64,000 nucleotides of DNA, from the NCBI GenBank assembly GCA_963971225.1, contig OZ020269.1, positions 84,544,450-84,608,449 of the forward strand. Direction: 5' to 3'. The notes below the pieces were generated by a model. It searched no databases and was not told where the DNA came from. It saw only the letters and a list, made by a program, of their open reading frames with translations. This document shows, piece after piece, positions 33,843 to 44,504 of the stretch; position 1 is the stretch's first letter, and each line of letters begins with the position of its first letter. Made by a program: the position numbers and the translations under genes. Origin of the DNA: Melieria omissa (taxonomy: Eukaryota; Arthropoda; Insecta; Diptera; Ulidiidae).

Positions 33843-34134
33843 GTGGGGCGCCACGCGACGCCATAGCCCAATCTTTGCTAGACACCATGTTTCCTTACCG
33901 GCTGAGTCTTCCGAGGCAGCTACTTCCGAGCGGCCGCATGATGCCCATTGCCCGGTCGACACCCGCTAGGAGGATACAGTTAAAAGGGTTTTCGCTGACC
34001 GTGTGTTGTTCAAATGACACCCACATTTTTCGTAGCACAGTCCTAATTCCGGCCTCGATAGTCCACGACCAGCGCGCTGGCTTTTCATCATCAGAGATTC
34101 CATGTTCCATTCCTAGTTCGGGCTGTTTAAACAC
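33842..34134 (-). pseudogene. LINE ORF1-like relic upstream of Gr-5
   Basis: The minus frame keeps 79 codons including DDEKPARWSWTIEAGIRTVL. It is nearly the same as 12370-12640. It marks the left edge of the block duplicated from the Gr-2 region. Confidence 0.5.
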
Positions 34135-34373
34135 TCACATACTTCTTCGCTAGACAAGAAGTAGTAGTAGTCAACTGTCCGTTGACGAATTTTCGACTTG
34201 TTGGCTTATCTGATGTCAGATTAATTAAAGCAGTTGATTTTTATCAAAGCCATTTCTTTGACTTGTGTCAAGTGCAAGTGTGCCCACAGCAAACACTCAC
34301 TTAAGTGGGAGTGGGCATACATACGCAGTCATAACCTCAGCAGTTTGTCGTCGTTTCTTCAGCGAGCCACATC

Positions 34374-35647
34374 ATGCATCACTTCAACGTCGCACCGCGT
34401 CGCCGCATCAACCGCTTCATCGACAGCTTTGGCTTCTACATCGCAATGCTGCTCGGTGCCACCAGCATACACATAGACTCCATCCGGCGGAAAGTGCACA
34501 CCACGTTGCACTACAAGTTGTGCGCTGCCTGCGCGAATGTCGCCTTTGCGGCCACCATGCCGTGGGGCTATCGCACCGCCTCCCGCTACTTAGCCATTTC
34601 CGAGCCGAACGCCACGTTGCGGTACCTCAAGCGTTTGGCAACTTTGTTCAACAGAGCGGTGATTCTGTGGCTGCTGGTGTCGCGTTGGTGGCGCGAACGT
34701 CGGTTGCGAGCCATCGCTCTCGACTTTTTTGCGTTAGACGAGTGCTACCACGATCGTCCGCGAACTCAGCACGCCGCCATCGAGCAGCGTTTCGACGCCA
34801 TCTTCTATGCGAAGGCGTTCACTGTCGGCGTTGTGTCACTGTCAGTGTTCCGCGCCACCTACAAGACGACGGGCGCATTTTCCTCGGACACTATTTTGAT
34901 CGCTCTGTTCTTCTTCTGCTTTAACAATATTTTGCACTGCTTGCAGCTGCAGTACTTCCATCTGATGTGGTACGCTTGCAAACAGTTCTATCTGCTAAAT
35001 GCGCATCTGCGAGAGACACTGCAGCAGTCGCGTCTGTCTGCAATAGCTGATCAGCTGCGCGAACTGATGTTATTGCACTCGCGTCTGGTGCAGCTGCTGC
35101 GGCGCCTTAACGACAGCAACAAATACCACACGCCGCCAGTGGTGCTGTTCAACTTGATAAACAACGTGATCTTTGGTTACCACACGGTGAAGTTCAGCCG
35201 CCTTTTCACCGGCCTGCATATGTGGCTCGGTTTGCTCAACTTCGCGGTTGTGTTTGCGGACGCAAATCTGCTCTTATGGCTTTGCGACGACACGGTGTGC
35301 GTCCAGAAGGAAACGGCACATATTCTCAAGGAGTTCAATGCGCTGCCGTTGACCGATGGCGATTTGAAGCAGCAGGTAAGCGGGATTCACCACTTCTAAT
35401 TGCTCTAACATGCTCGTAGTGCAGATAAATAAAAATAAATAAACATTTCTAAATTGAACAATGTGTACTAATTATGAACGAATCTTCTCTTCAACAGTGC
35501 GAACTCTTCGCTCTGCAACTCAAGTTGCATCAGCCACAAATTAACATTGGTGGCATGTTCAATCTGGACAACCAGAGTGCTCTGGCCATGTGGTCCTACG
35601 TCCTGCAGCACATCCTAATCCTTGTGTACTTTAGCTATGAGACATGA
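34374..35647 (+). CDS. Gr-5: gustatory-receptor-like protein, intact
   Basis: Predicted 383 residues. Exon 1 is 34374-35375 (334 codons), the phase-0 intron 35376-35497 (GTAAGC..CAACAG, 122 bp), and exon 2 35498-35647. It is a near twin of Gr-2, with scattered substitutions such as PWGYRTA for PWCYRTA and LVSRWWRERR for LVLLWWRERR. The TM7 motif is QHILILVYF, so the usual Gln is Tyr378 (His in Gr-2). The 5' box has lost 15 bases relative to Gr-2 (AAAGATCTCAAACTC). The Gr-2/Gr-5 pair heads each copy of the 8-kb duplicated block. No disabling change was seen. Confidence 0.88.
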
Positions 35648-35721
35648 ATAAAGCAAACAATTAATTTGATTTGATTTTGATTTCAAAGTTCGAAACGATA
35701 GGATAACTCATCGAAGGACAG

Positions 35722-36003
35722 GTGGATACATACAACCCCAAAATTGAGATATGGGGCGAATTGAACTTTCACGTTAACTGTTCACTGGTCACGGAGCATT
35801 TCGCAACTACTTTTTTCCGTTTCGGCACGATGATTCATAGTTTCCTGGACTGCCAAGTTAATTCAGACACAAATCGCACAATCATTAGATCTCAAACCGT
35901 ATGGAATGCGGTGAGTGATGAAGCGGTAGTCATACACCAGAAGCTGAGGGAGCGGCTCTGCGCTTCCGGCAACATCAGCCGAGGACCAGCAAACGACCCA
36001 TAG
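35722..36003 (+). pseudogene. LINE ORF2 3'-end relic after Gr-5
   Basis: Differs from the copy after Gr-2 at only a few of 93 codons, as expected from the recent block duplication. Confidence 0.5.
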
Positions 36004-36669
36004 ACGAACGATTAAAGTATGGTGACAAACTAACGGGACGAGGGCAAGGAGGGCCAAGTAGTCGACGATCCCAGCGCTGAAGTCCACTGTAATGAGTTCC
36101 GAATCGTTAAAAGCTTCTGATCAGTTTTCCAGTCGATGAGTGAATGTTCTTTTCATTTTAACAATATTGCCTACTCATCCCATATAGTTGCATCTTACTG
36201 CATAACAATATACTTTATTAAAAAGGTATAAACACTTAAAAGCTGTCTTCAGCGCTGTCAGCCTTATAATTTTCTTCCAAAATGAATGAGTATAATGTTG
36301 AATGAGTTGAGTTGAATGAGTATAATTAAATGTAAAGGATGTAAATTTGTATACTATTTACATGAGTGTTGGTGATATTTATATATTTTTTATAACCTTA
36401 ATCGTTAAGGATGATTTCCATGTGGTAAGTTTCCTTACTCTATACTAACGTACGTATAGTCTTTTGTTTGGCTTCATTAACAATTGTAACATTAACTCCT
36501 TCCATGCTTCAAACTAAATGTGGACCTTGTGAATGCTTCGATGTTTATCGCATGGTTCTCTTTTTACTAGCACCTTGTCTTTTTGTTTTAATACCAAATG
36601 TTTTGCATATTTATCATTATATGTTAAAATTTTTTTTTAATTTTATATTTGTTTTTTCAATCAATGTGT

Positions 36670-36750
36670 GTTCGATGCGGTAGTTGGAGGTCGAGGGTGA
36701 AGAGGGAGGCCGTGTCTCCGGTGGAAGGACTAAGTTGAGGACGTCCGCGA
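36670..36750 (+). mobile_element. RTE 3'-end fragment
   Basis: GATGCGGTAGTTGGAGGTCG and the following Arg-rich coding sequence match the end of the RTE protein (VGGRRRRGRPCLRWKD) with frame changes. Confidence 0.6.
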
Positions 36751-37074
36751 GGACTAGCGCGTCCAGCGCAGAGGCGTTTAGAAAGCTTTTGCGGCAGGCT
36801 ATAGCCCGATAACGGGTTGTTATGGCCAATTAAGTAAGTTAGTTTTTAAATCAATAGCTAAAAAATATTTTTTTCAAATTATATTAAATTAAATATTATT
36901 TATATTAAATTTTTTTGCATGCTTTCAAATATTATAAATATGATCAATTTATTTTTTAACATCAGTTGGTAATGCTGGTGTTAAAAAAAAACTAATTGAA
37001 ATGGTGGGAATTTATTTTTAAAGATTGTATTTGTTTTTATGTTAAAAAAATGTAAAGTATTATAATGATATAAT

Positions 37075-37414
37075 GAAAGTTCTATATACGCCCGGAGGAA
37101 TTCATTGAATACCCTCTGGTTTCTTTTCACAGTTGCCAGTTTTTCATGACGGTAGGCGATTGAAAAGTCGTGTTGATTATTCATGAGTTTGTTCAATTTG
37201 AAGAACGTGTCATTTTTAATTTCGGTTTCACTAGCATACAATTTTCAGAAGTCTCTTTAGCAACTGTCGCAGCACTTTTGTCGCGTAGAGCAATTGTAAC
37301 CAAGTATTTAGTTAAGTCGCAAACCATCGTTAAAGCAAAATTGTTACCACAGGCCGATTCTGATAAAGGACATTTTATGAGGGCTCCCGCCTTTTCTATA
37401 GAAGACCCTGACAT
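37075..37414 (-). pseudogene. Ty3/gypsy integrase core relic
   Basis: Minus frames carry the first-Asp region (FALTMVCDLTKYL) and the third-residue region (AYRHEKLATVKRNQRVFNEF). In the latter the catalytic Glu of the usual GTVERNHR is Lys. Frameshifts separate them. It is the sister of 20880-21140. Confidence 0.65.
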
Positions 37415-38366
37415 ACTAGGTTCATATCCTTAAATCGTGGTCCTTAAATCGATTTCTGTGGTCATCAACATAGTGGGTTCCTTCCGAAGCTGGCGAGCAC
37501 CAAACCCGCATAGAGCATAACCCAAATTTCAAGTCCTGGGGATTGGACAAGCTGCACACATTAGTTGGCTACGCAGCGGGTGCCAAACAGCTATTCAGGA
37601 GAACCACGCGTAGGCTCTGTATCAAATTTGATTAGACAGGGACATGGATCGTTCTGGCGTTCGCCAGGTTGAACGCAATCAGAGACTTTACCTAGTATGT
37701 CTGCTCCCATTAGTTTTTATTTTTTACCATTGTCAAATATTGTGTCTACAGGATGCGTTAATATAATCTTAGCCGCTATGCACCGCTTAAGACACACGCA
37801 ACAGCACCCGCTACATCGCTACTCCACTCGTTAGTTAAATTTACCTTTGTCACACCACTTCTGCTCGTTTTTGTTCATATTGTTGTTGTTAAGCTATGAT
37901 CGGTCGACTCACATTATGCCACTTCTGCTGTGGTTGTTTTTTTGTGAATTTTCAAAATGTTCTTTTGAGTTTTAGCTTCTTCTTGGCTGTATTTTCTTGT
38001 TTTCAGTGTTTGCAAGTTGTAATTTAAGTTTTTTGTGTTTTTGCAATTTGGAACGTGGTAAGTTCTCATCATTTTTCTTTGGTTTTACTTTTGTGTGTTT
38101 GTGGGTGGACTCGCCGCTCCAATGCCAACCAAATCGCACGAGTTATATGTGAACTCAATTCTCCGAAACCAGCAATTAAAGATATTGCATACAAAACCAA
38201 CAAACATTCTTTTAAGCAACAAAACCGATTTGCTTAAGATGTTTGTTTTACAGGATAAGAACCGTGCTGTCGTGTTGTAGTGACCATAAGTATACATACC
38301 ATACATATATACATACATGACACGAAACTGTCGGAACTCTGCTCATACGGACTTTCACTTCTGCAG

Positions 38367-38533
38367 GTCGCCTTGTTCGCCATGCAGCTTAAGCACTTTC
38401 GGCTCAGCATCGACATGGGCGGCATGACTCAGCTGAATAAAAGCAACGGCTTGCGAACGCGGCGGCACAAATTTTGGTCTTAATGCAGTTCGAGTTGGCG
38501 GAACGGCTCCAACACGGCACCGACTTGCGCTGA
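38367..38533 (+). pseudogene. Diverged gustatory-receptor last exon, frameshifted
   Basis: After an acceptor-like CTTCTGCAG it reads VALFAMQLKHFRLSIDMGGM then TQLNKSNGL. After a small frame shift it continues AAAQILVLMQFELAERLQHG and stops TGA at 38531-38533. This matches the family exon-2 plan: ELFALQLK..INIGGM, then a hydrophobic helix ending in hhhhQF. It comes from a second, older receptor lineage. No exon 1 was found. Confidence 0.6.
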
Positions 38534-39495
38534 AGAGAAAGAAAAAGAACATGGAGGCGTTTTGAGATGATTGTGAAACAATGGTAGATACACGAATTGA
38601 AATCAACAAACAGATTTTTAGGGGGTTTGAATACACAAAATCCCTGGCGCGCGCCAGTGCGTCCACCTATCGTCCCCTAAGAGAGACACCTCCGTATGGT
38701 GAGATTTTTTGAAAGTTTATGCCCCAGGGTTGATTTCTTCGACAATTAGAAGCAAGGAAAAACTTTGGCAATTTAGAGAATAGCTAACTCTGCAGCAGAA
38801 GCCCAGTGTATCTATATGGCTAAGGCTGAATTAGATTATCAAGTTTTATTGGTTTTTTGAGATGAGATTAAACATTGCTTTCTCAATGATTAACTTTGTT
38901 GCTAAATTTTTCTATTAACATGATTTTTCGTACCTAAATATGAGCTCAATAAATCCCTATGAAAAAATTGCAATCCTTTTTCTATAATCCCAAAATAAAT
39001 CGTCAAAATTACACATTACTACAAAAATGCCACGCTCTATACGCAAGAGAACCTTGTTTCCGTATAACATAAAACTTTTTTGTAGAAACTATAATCAAAA
39101 AGTTTTGAATTTGAAATTCAATAAAATTCAATTAAACTTTTAATATAATTTTGAGACTTCGGACTTTGAAAATTACCTTCGATTTTGTAACGAAAAGAGT
39201 CGCTAAAAACGTCTAAAGTCAAAAACCTCCGCCATGGCGAAAAAGAAATCAGAAAACACAATCAGAAAAGCCACTTAGAACTATACTACAAGAACAGGCC
39301 ACTGATGTGTGTTGTTGAAATGACAACAACATTTTTCGAAGCACACTCCTAATGCCGGCCTCGATAGTTCACGACCAGCGCGGTGGCATTTCATCATCAG
39401 AGATTCCATGTTCGATTCCTAGTTCGGGCTGTTTAAACAACCATTTACTTCTTCGCTATCCACAAGAAGTAGACAAGAATTAAAAGCAACGCACA
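38534..39495. other. Duplicated spacer upstream of Gr-6
   Basis: Non-coding. It is the uninterrupted counterpart of the regions at 17.05-17.8 and (inverted) 31.1-32.9 kb, and therefore the empty site for the elements at 31170-31328 and 31346-32239. Confidence 0.65.
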
Positions 39496-39718
39496 TTGGC
39501 CACTAACGTCAACTGTCCATTGACGAATTTTCGAGTTGTTGGCTTATTTGATGTCAGATTAATTAAAGCAGTTGATTTTTATCGAAGCCATTTCATTGAC
39601 TTGTGTCAGGTGCAAGTGTGCCCATACCAAACAAAGATCTCAAACTCACTTAAGTCGCTATACGTGTGCAGCAACATAACCTCAACAGTCTATCGTGGAT
39701 TCTTCAGCGAGCCACATC

Positions 39719-41023
39719 ATGTATCGCCCCAACGTCGCTCAGCGTCATCACATCATCCGCTTCATCGGCTGCTTTAGCTTCTACCTTGCTCTGCTCGTGG
39801 GCGCAACCAGCCTACACATAGACTTCTTCCAGCTGAAAGTGCACACCGCGCTGCACTACAAGTTGTGCGCTGTCTGCGCGAATGTCGCCTTCGTGGCCAC
39901 CATGCCCTGGTACTATCGCACCGTCTCTCGCTATCTGCCCAAGTTCCAGCCGAATGCCACGTTGCTGCCCATCCACCGTATGGCAGGTTGGTTGAACAGA
40001 ACGGTGGTGCTGTGGCTGCTGGTGTCGCGTTGGTGGTGCGATCGTCGGTTGCAAGCCATCGCTCTCGAATTTTTTGCATTCGACGAGCGCTTCAACGATA
40101 GACCACGAACTCACCACGCCGCCATCGAGCAGCGTTTCGACGCCATCTTCTATGCGAAGGCGCTCACTGTCGGCATTTTGTCACTGTCAGTGTTCCGCAC
40201 CGCCTACGAGGTGACGGGCGGATTTTCCTTGGACGCCATTTTGCTGTCACTATTCTTCTACTGCTTCTATCATATTTTGAAATGCGTGCAGCTGCAGTAC
40301 TTCCTTCTGCTGTGGTACGCATGCAAACAGTTCTATCTGCTCAATGCGCATCTGCGAGAGACACTGCAGCAGTCGCGTCTGTCTGCAACAGCTGGTCAGC
40401 TGGCGGCGGTACGCGCGGACTTGCGCGACCTGACATTGTTGCACTCGCGTCTGGTGCAGCTACTGCAACACCTCAACGACGACAACAAATATCACATGTT
40501 GCCGCTGCTGCTGTGGAATCTGATGCACAACGTGCTGATCGGTTTCAACGTGGTGCGCTTCAGCAGATTATTCGACGACGCACCAGGCACCGATATGCAT
40601 ACGTGGCTTGGTTTGTTCAACGTTTCGGTGATCTTTGTGGGCCAAAATCTGTACTTATGGCTTTGCGACGACACGGTGTGCATCCAGAAGGAGACGGCAC
40701 AAATTCTCAAGTAGTTCAATGCGCTGCCGTTGACCGATGGTGACTTGAAGCAGCAGGTAAGCGAGTTGGGATTCACTGGCTCTAATTGCTGTTTAGTCCC
40801 CCTCCCCTCTAAGATGGACAACGTTGCATTAACTACAAACAAATCTTCCCTTAAACAGTGTGAACTCTTCGCCCTGCAACTCAAATTGCGTCAGCCACAA
40901 GTCAACTTTAGCGGCATGGTCAGTCTGAACAAGCAGAGCGCGCTGGCCATGTGGGCCTTCATTCTGCAGCACATCTTAATCCTGTTACAATTTATTTATA
41001 AGGCGCACTTGAGACATGAATAA
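39719..41023 (+). pseudogene. Gr-6: gustatory-receptor-like gene with one nonsense codon
   Basis: Exon 1 is 39719-40756 (346 codons), the phase-0 intron 40757-40858 (102 bp), and exon 2 40859-41023. It starts MYRPNVAQRHH. Everything is in frame except TAG at 40712-40714, where the sisters have GAG (ILKEFNALPL). The stop removes the end of exon 1 and all of TM7. It is otherwise a sister of Gr-4. The intron and neighbouring exon ends, however, are those of the Gr-8 subgroup: the intron is identical to that of Gr-8 at all 102 positions, while the exon-2 end is Gr-4-like. That implies gene conversion. A single-base difference could be a segregating null allele or a base-calling error. Confidence 0.85.
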
Positions 41024-41271
41024 AGCAACAGCAAACAATCAATTTGCATTTTTTGCAATCTCGCGTTTATTCGATGTCAGAGTTCGAACCAGCATCAAAC
41101 TTAGATTATACAACAATTAACAGTTGATTTGAGGGAAGGTGGAAGGATCGGGTTCTTATCGACATCTTAACAGATGAATACAGAAGACTTCACAGCAGCA
41201 AAGAGAACTGTGGAAATAGTGGCGTCACTACACAGCTGGCAGAAACGATAGGATAACTCATCAAAGGACAG

Positions 41272-41486
41272 GTGGATACACACGACCCCAAAATTGAGAT
41301 ATGGGGCGAGTTCAACTTTCACCGCAGCTGCTCACTGGTCACGGAGCACTTCGCAACTACATATTTCAGTTTGGGCACGATGATTTATAGTAGCCCGGAC
41401 TGCCAAGTCAATGAAGACTCAAATCACTCAATCATTAGATCTCAAACCGTATGGAATGCGGTGAGTGATGAAGCGTTAGTCATACA
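41272..41486 (+). pseudogene. LINE ORF2 3'-end relic after Gr-6, split by hAT insertion
   Basis: The frame seen at 14247 runs to SDEALVIH at 41486 and resumes at 42091 (IHQKLRERRCASGNVSRGPA). Confidence 0.55.
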
Positions 41487-42090
41487 TAACCATGCCATCT
41501 ATCCTTTTTTTTGGCGGGATACTCCTTTTTTTCAGCTTCTAAAAACCAATCCCGCGAAAATTTTCTAAATCCTTTTTTTTTCTATATAAATCCTTCTTTT
41601 CCCATACTGGATACTACACCGAGATAGCCAGTTTGATTGAGTATATTTTGTGCTTGCCAGGGACGAGTGCTTCAGTTGAGAGAGTGTTTTCTGCCGTCAA
41701 TAAATCTTGGACGGAAGAAAAGGTCCGACTAAAACTCGACACTCTGAAAGCGATGCTTATGGTGAAATGCAACCTGACATATTCATGTGTAGAGTTCTAC
41801 CACATTTTGAGAACGAAATCTGATTTACTCCGCCAAATTGCTAAACAGGGGAAATATTCCACCATATGTGATGCCAATGCGTCTGCGATTGATTTTGAAG
41901 ACGATGGTGACGACGACGACAACGATGAAGTTGTAGCAATGCTAGTTGATATGGATATTTATTGTTTTTCAGAAAAATTTTAAATTTTGTATTTCCTTTT
42001 TTATGCTTTTTTTCCAATTCGGTATCCGGCGAAATTGTCAAACCTAGTGGATTTATCCTTCTTTTTAGCCAAAAAGAGATGGCATGGTTA
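41487..42090 (+). mobile_element. hAT element, 604 bp, 8-bp target duplication
   Basis: The ends TAACCATGCCATCT and the exact complement are flanked by GTCATACA (41479-41486, 42091-42098). The interior plus frame 41633-41983 codes LCLPGTSASVERVFSAVNKS followed by WTEEKVRLKLDTLKAMLMVK, the hAT C-terminal dimerisation domain, then an acidic tail. The rest of the transposase is gone, so it is an internally deleted copy. The empty site is seen after Gr-2 and Gr-5. Confidence 0.92.
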
Positions 42091-42633
42091 GTCATACACC
42101 AGAAACTGAGGGAGCGGCGTTGCGCTTCCGGCAATGTCAGCCGAGGACCAGCAAAGGACCCGTAGACGAATGATTACAGTATGGCGATAAACTAACGGGA
42201 CAACGCGTCGGGTTGACTAACCGATCGGGGTGGATTATTTAGCCGACAGGGAAGGAGGGCCAATTAACTGAAGCTAGAAACTAACAGAGACGGGACAATC
42301 GACAAACATAGCGCTGAAGTCCTCTGTAATGAGTTCCGAATCATTTAAAGCTTCTGATCAGTTTTCCAGTCGATGAGTGAATGTTCTTTTTATTTTACTC
42401 ATCCCGTATGGTTGCATCTTGCTGCATAACAATATACTTTATTAATAAGGTACGACAATTACAAGCTGTCTTCAGCGCTGTCAGCCTTATAATTTTCTTT
42501 CAAAAACAAATACAAGCAAGCAGCTAATCAAACAACAAAATAAGTGATGCGAAGAATAGAATCAAGTGTTTGTGTTGGGTTATTACCCCTCCGTTTCTAA
42601 GAATTCGTTCATTCGGATAACTTATCTTAATAT

Positions 42634-43026
42634 TGCTACGAAAATTCCAAAGTTCGTTTTGTGTTGGAAAATAAAACGACTTCAATTATTCAGCGCAAAC
42701 GTAGTCAAAACTAACAACCACTTTATTTACAAATTTACACTTGTTCTACTACTACTATTGCATGTTTCCCCATTGCTTGCTCAACACAGACTCGACCCCT
42801 TGCGCTGCCACTGCTGCTTTTATACCAGTTTTCTTATCGCGCCGAAGTTTCTTGCCACTTCATATTGGAAAATGCTCGACCATTCTCACACAGCCCATTT
42901 CTCGCGAACCTTGCCATATCGGACTATACCAAGCGAATTATACCAGTTCGCCGTACTTCACAGTGCATGCCTAAAAGTATGCTTGCAAAAGCGTTCATGC
43001 ACAGCACAGAGTGCCTTTTCGTTTCA
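42634..43026 (-). mobile_element. Solo LTR, minus orientation
   Basis: It starts TGCTACG and ends near CGTTTCA, with ATAT on the left and ATAC on the right. The interior shares AAAATAAAACGACTTCAATT and TTTTATACCAGTTTTCTTATC with the LTRs at 52.5, 58.3 and 62.5 kb. Confidence 0.65.
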
Positions 43027-43084
43027 ATACAAAAGACAAGATAAATTAAAAATTATTTTTATTGAATTCATCTTTTCTTTTTAT

Positions 43085-43435
43085 TGAACGTTCTTTTGAA
43101 GGTTTAAACCCCTGAGCACGCCTTTGATTTTTCGAAATGAAGGTCCTAGCTGGTAGTTTTTTCCAATATAATGCCGTCTCATCGGCGTTAAAAACCTGAT
43201 CAGGTGAATAACCTCCTTCATTGATAATTCTAGCTAGTTACAGCTTATAATTTTCGGCAGCCTTAGCATCTGTTGAGGCCTGTTCTCCTTGAAACTTAAT
43301 GCAATGTGTACCTTTTTTTTTTAGTTTTTCAAACCATCCTTTCTCGTACTGTGAAAGAGCTCGTTTGAAACCGAAGCCGTAAACGGCCAAGAGATAAGCT
43401 TGAATGTTTATATAAACATATCCAGTTAAAACCAT
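43085..43435 (-). pseudogene. pogo/Tigger-type transposase fragment
   Basis: The minus strand reads KGWFEKLKKKGTHCIKFQGE then ASTDAKAAENYK. After a stop it continues IINEGGYSPDQVFNADETAL then YWKKLPARTF. FNADETALYWK holds the first catalytic Asp of the pogo/Tigger DDE domain, and the preceding part is the end of the CENPB-type DNA-binding region. The rest is missing. Confidence 0.75.
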
Positions 43436-44197
43436 TCATTGGGTGCACGGAAAAACTGATAGGACGTAGTTGAACGGAACATAAAACACATTGTCCAGGA
43501 CAAATGTTTTGAGGTTAAGTCATGGGCAATTCGCCACAAAATGAGTCAAATCGCTCTCGATGATTTGCTAAAAACGTTGCACAAGGTAGGAGTGACTGAA
43601 TTACCATTGTCTGCAAAAGTTTTTCTCAGAAGTATTTATCACTATGTACATAATTTGTGTTCTCTCTTTTAGATGCGTTCAAGGCCCAAGGTCAAATGGC
43701 GTTTGTGAAGCGGATCAAAATGGTGGTAGAGCTATGCCACAATCGGCTCAAATATAAATGCAAAAATGCGGCAAAATAATAAAATTATAATAAAGCATTT
43801 TAAAAAAACAAATCACCTAGTTATTTTATTGGTGACGGTTCCGATAATTTTACCGAAAGCAGTGGCAAAATATTCAGTAGAGATGACTGGTTTATATTTA
43901 TGTTACCTATAACCGATACTTACGCTACTCATTTTTATATTGTATTTTACCTGTAATATACCCAGTACTGCTAACGAGAGTGAGCTAGATAAGTATAAGT
44001 CTGAAATATGTTGGCAAACACATGTGTGAGAATGGGATAGAAGATCAATGTATACATGAGTTTCAGTAATTTTTTTCCCATCGCCCTTAAGAAAGTGACA
44101 GAAACTCCAAAGAAAACGGTGACTGAAACTTTCACAGTACTACCAGTTAGATGACTGGTAACTTAACTGGTACCTGTCCTGCAGGGAAAAGACCAAA
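43436..44197. other. Intergenic, no gene recognised
   Basis: AT-rich. It may contain more of the pogo/Tigger relic, but no clear frame or repeat boundary was found. Confidence 0.5.
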
Positions 44198-44312
44198 GTT
44201 ATTTTATGCATCAAAAGTTCAAAGATTTATATCCTGCGTGAATGTCGCCTTAGTGGCGAGTTCTAAGTTCGAAGCTACTCTCCTTCAGCAGCCGAAAATA
44301 GGTTAACAATGT
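44198..44312. mobile_element. Right-end fragment of the 17.8-kb TTAA element, carrying a receptor exon scrap
   Basis: It matches 18355-18468 up to the terminal GGTTAA. At 44233-44261 it holds 29 bp (CCTGCGTGAATGTCGCCTTA then GTGGCGAGT) that match TM2-coding exon 1 of the 342-codon receptors and are absent from the 18.4-kb copy. It abuts the intron of the orphan exon at 44346. Confidence 0.7.
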
Positions 44313-44345
44313 GTACTTATTACGAACAAATCTTCTCTTCAACAG

Positions 44346-44504
44346 TGCGAACTCTTCGCTCTGCAACTCAAGGTTCGTCAGCAACAAATCAACATTGGTG
44401 GCATGTTCAATCTGAACAATCAGAGTGCACTGGCCATGTGGGCCTACATCCTGCAGCACATCCTAATCCTGGTGCAATTTAGCTATGAAACGCTTGAGAC
44501 ATGA
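44346..44504 (+). pseudogene. Orphan receptor last exon (intact exon, no gene)
   Basis: The acceptor CAACAG at 44340-44345 leads into CELFALQLKVRQQQINIGGM, then QHILILVQF, ending TGA at 44502-44504. The reading frame is fully open, but upstream is only an intron scrap and transposon end. Sister of the exon at 2430. Confidence 0.85.
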
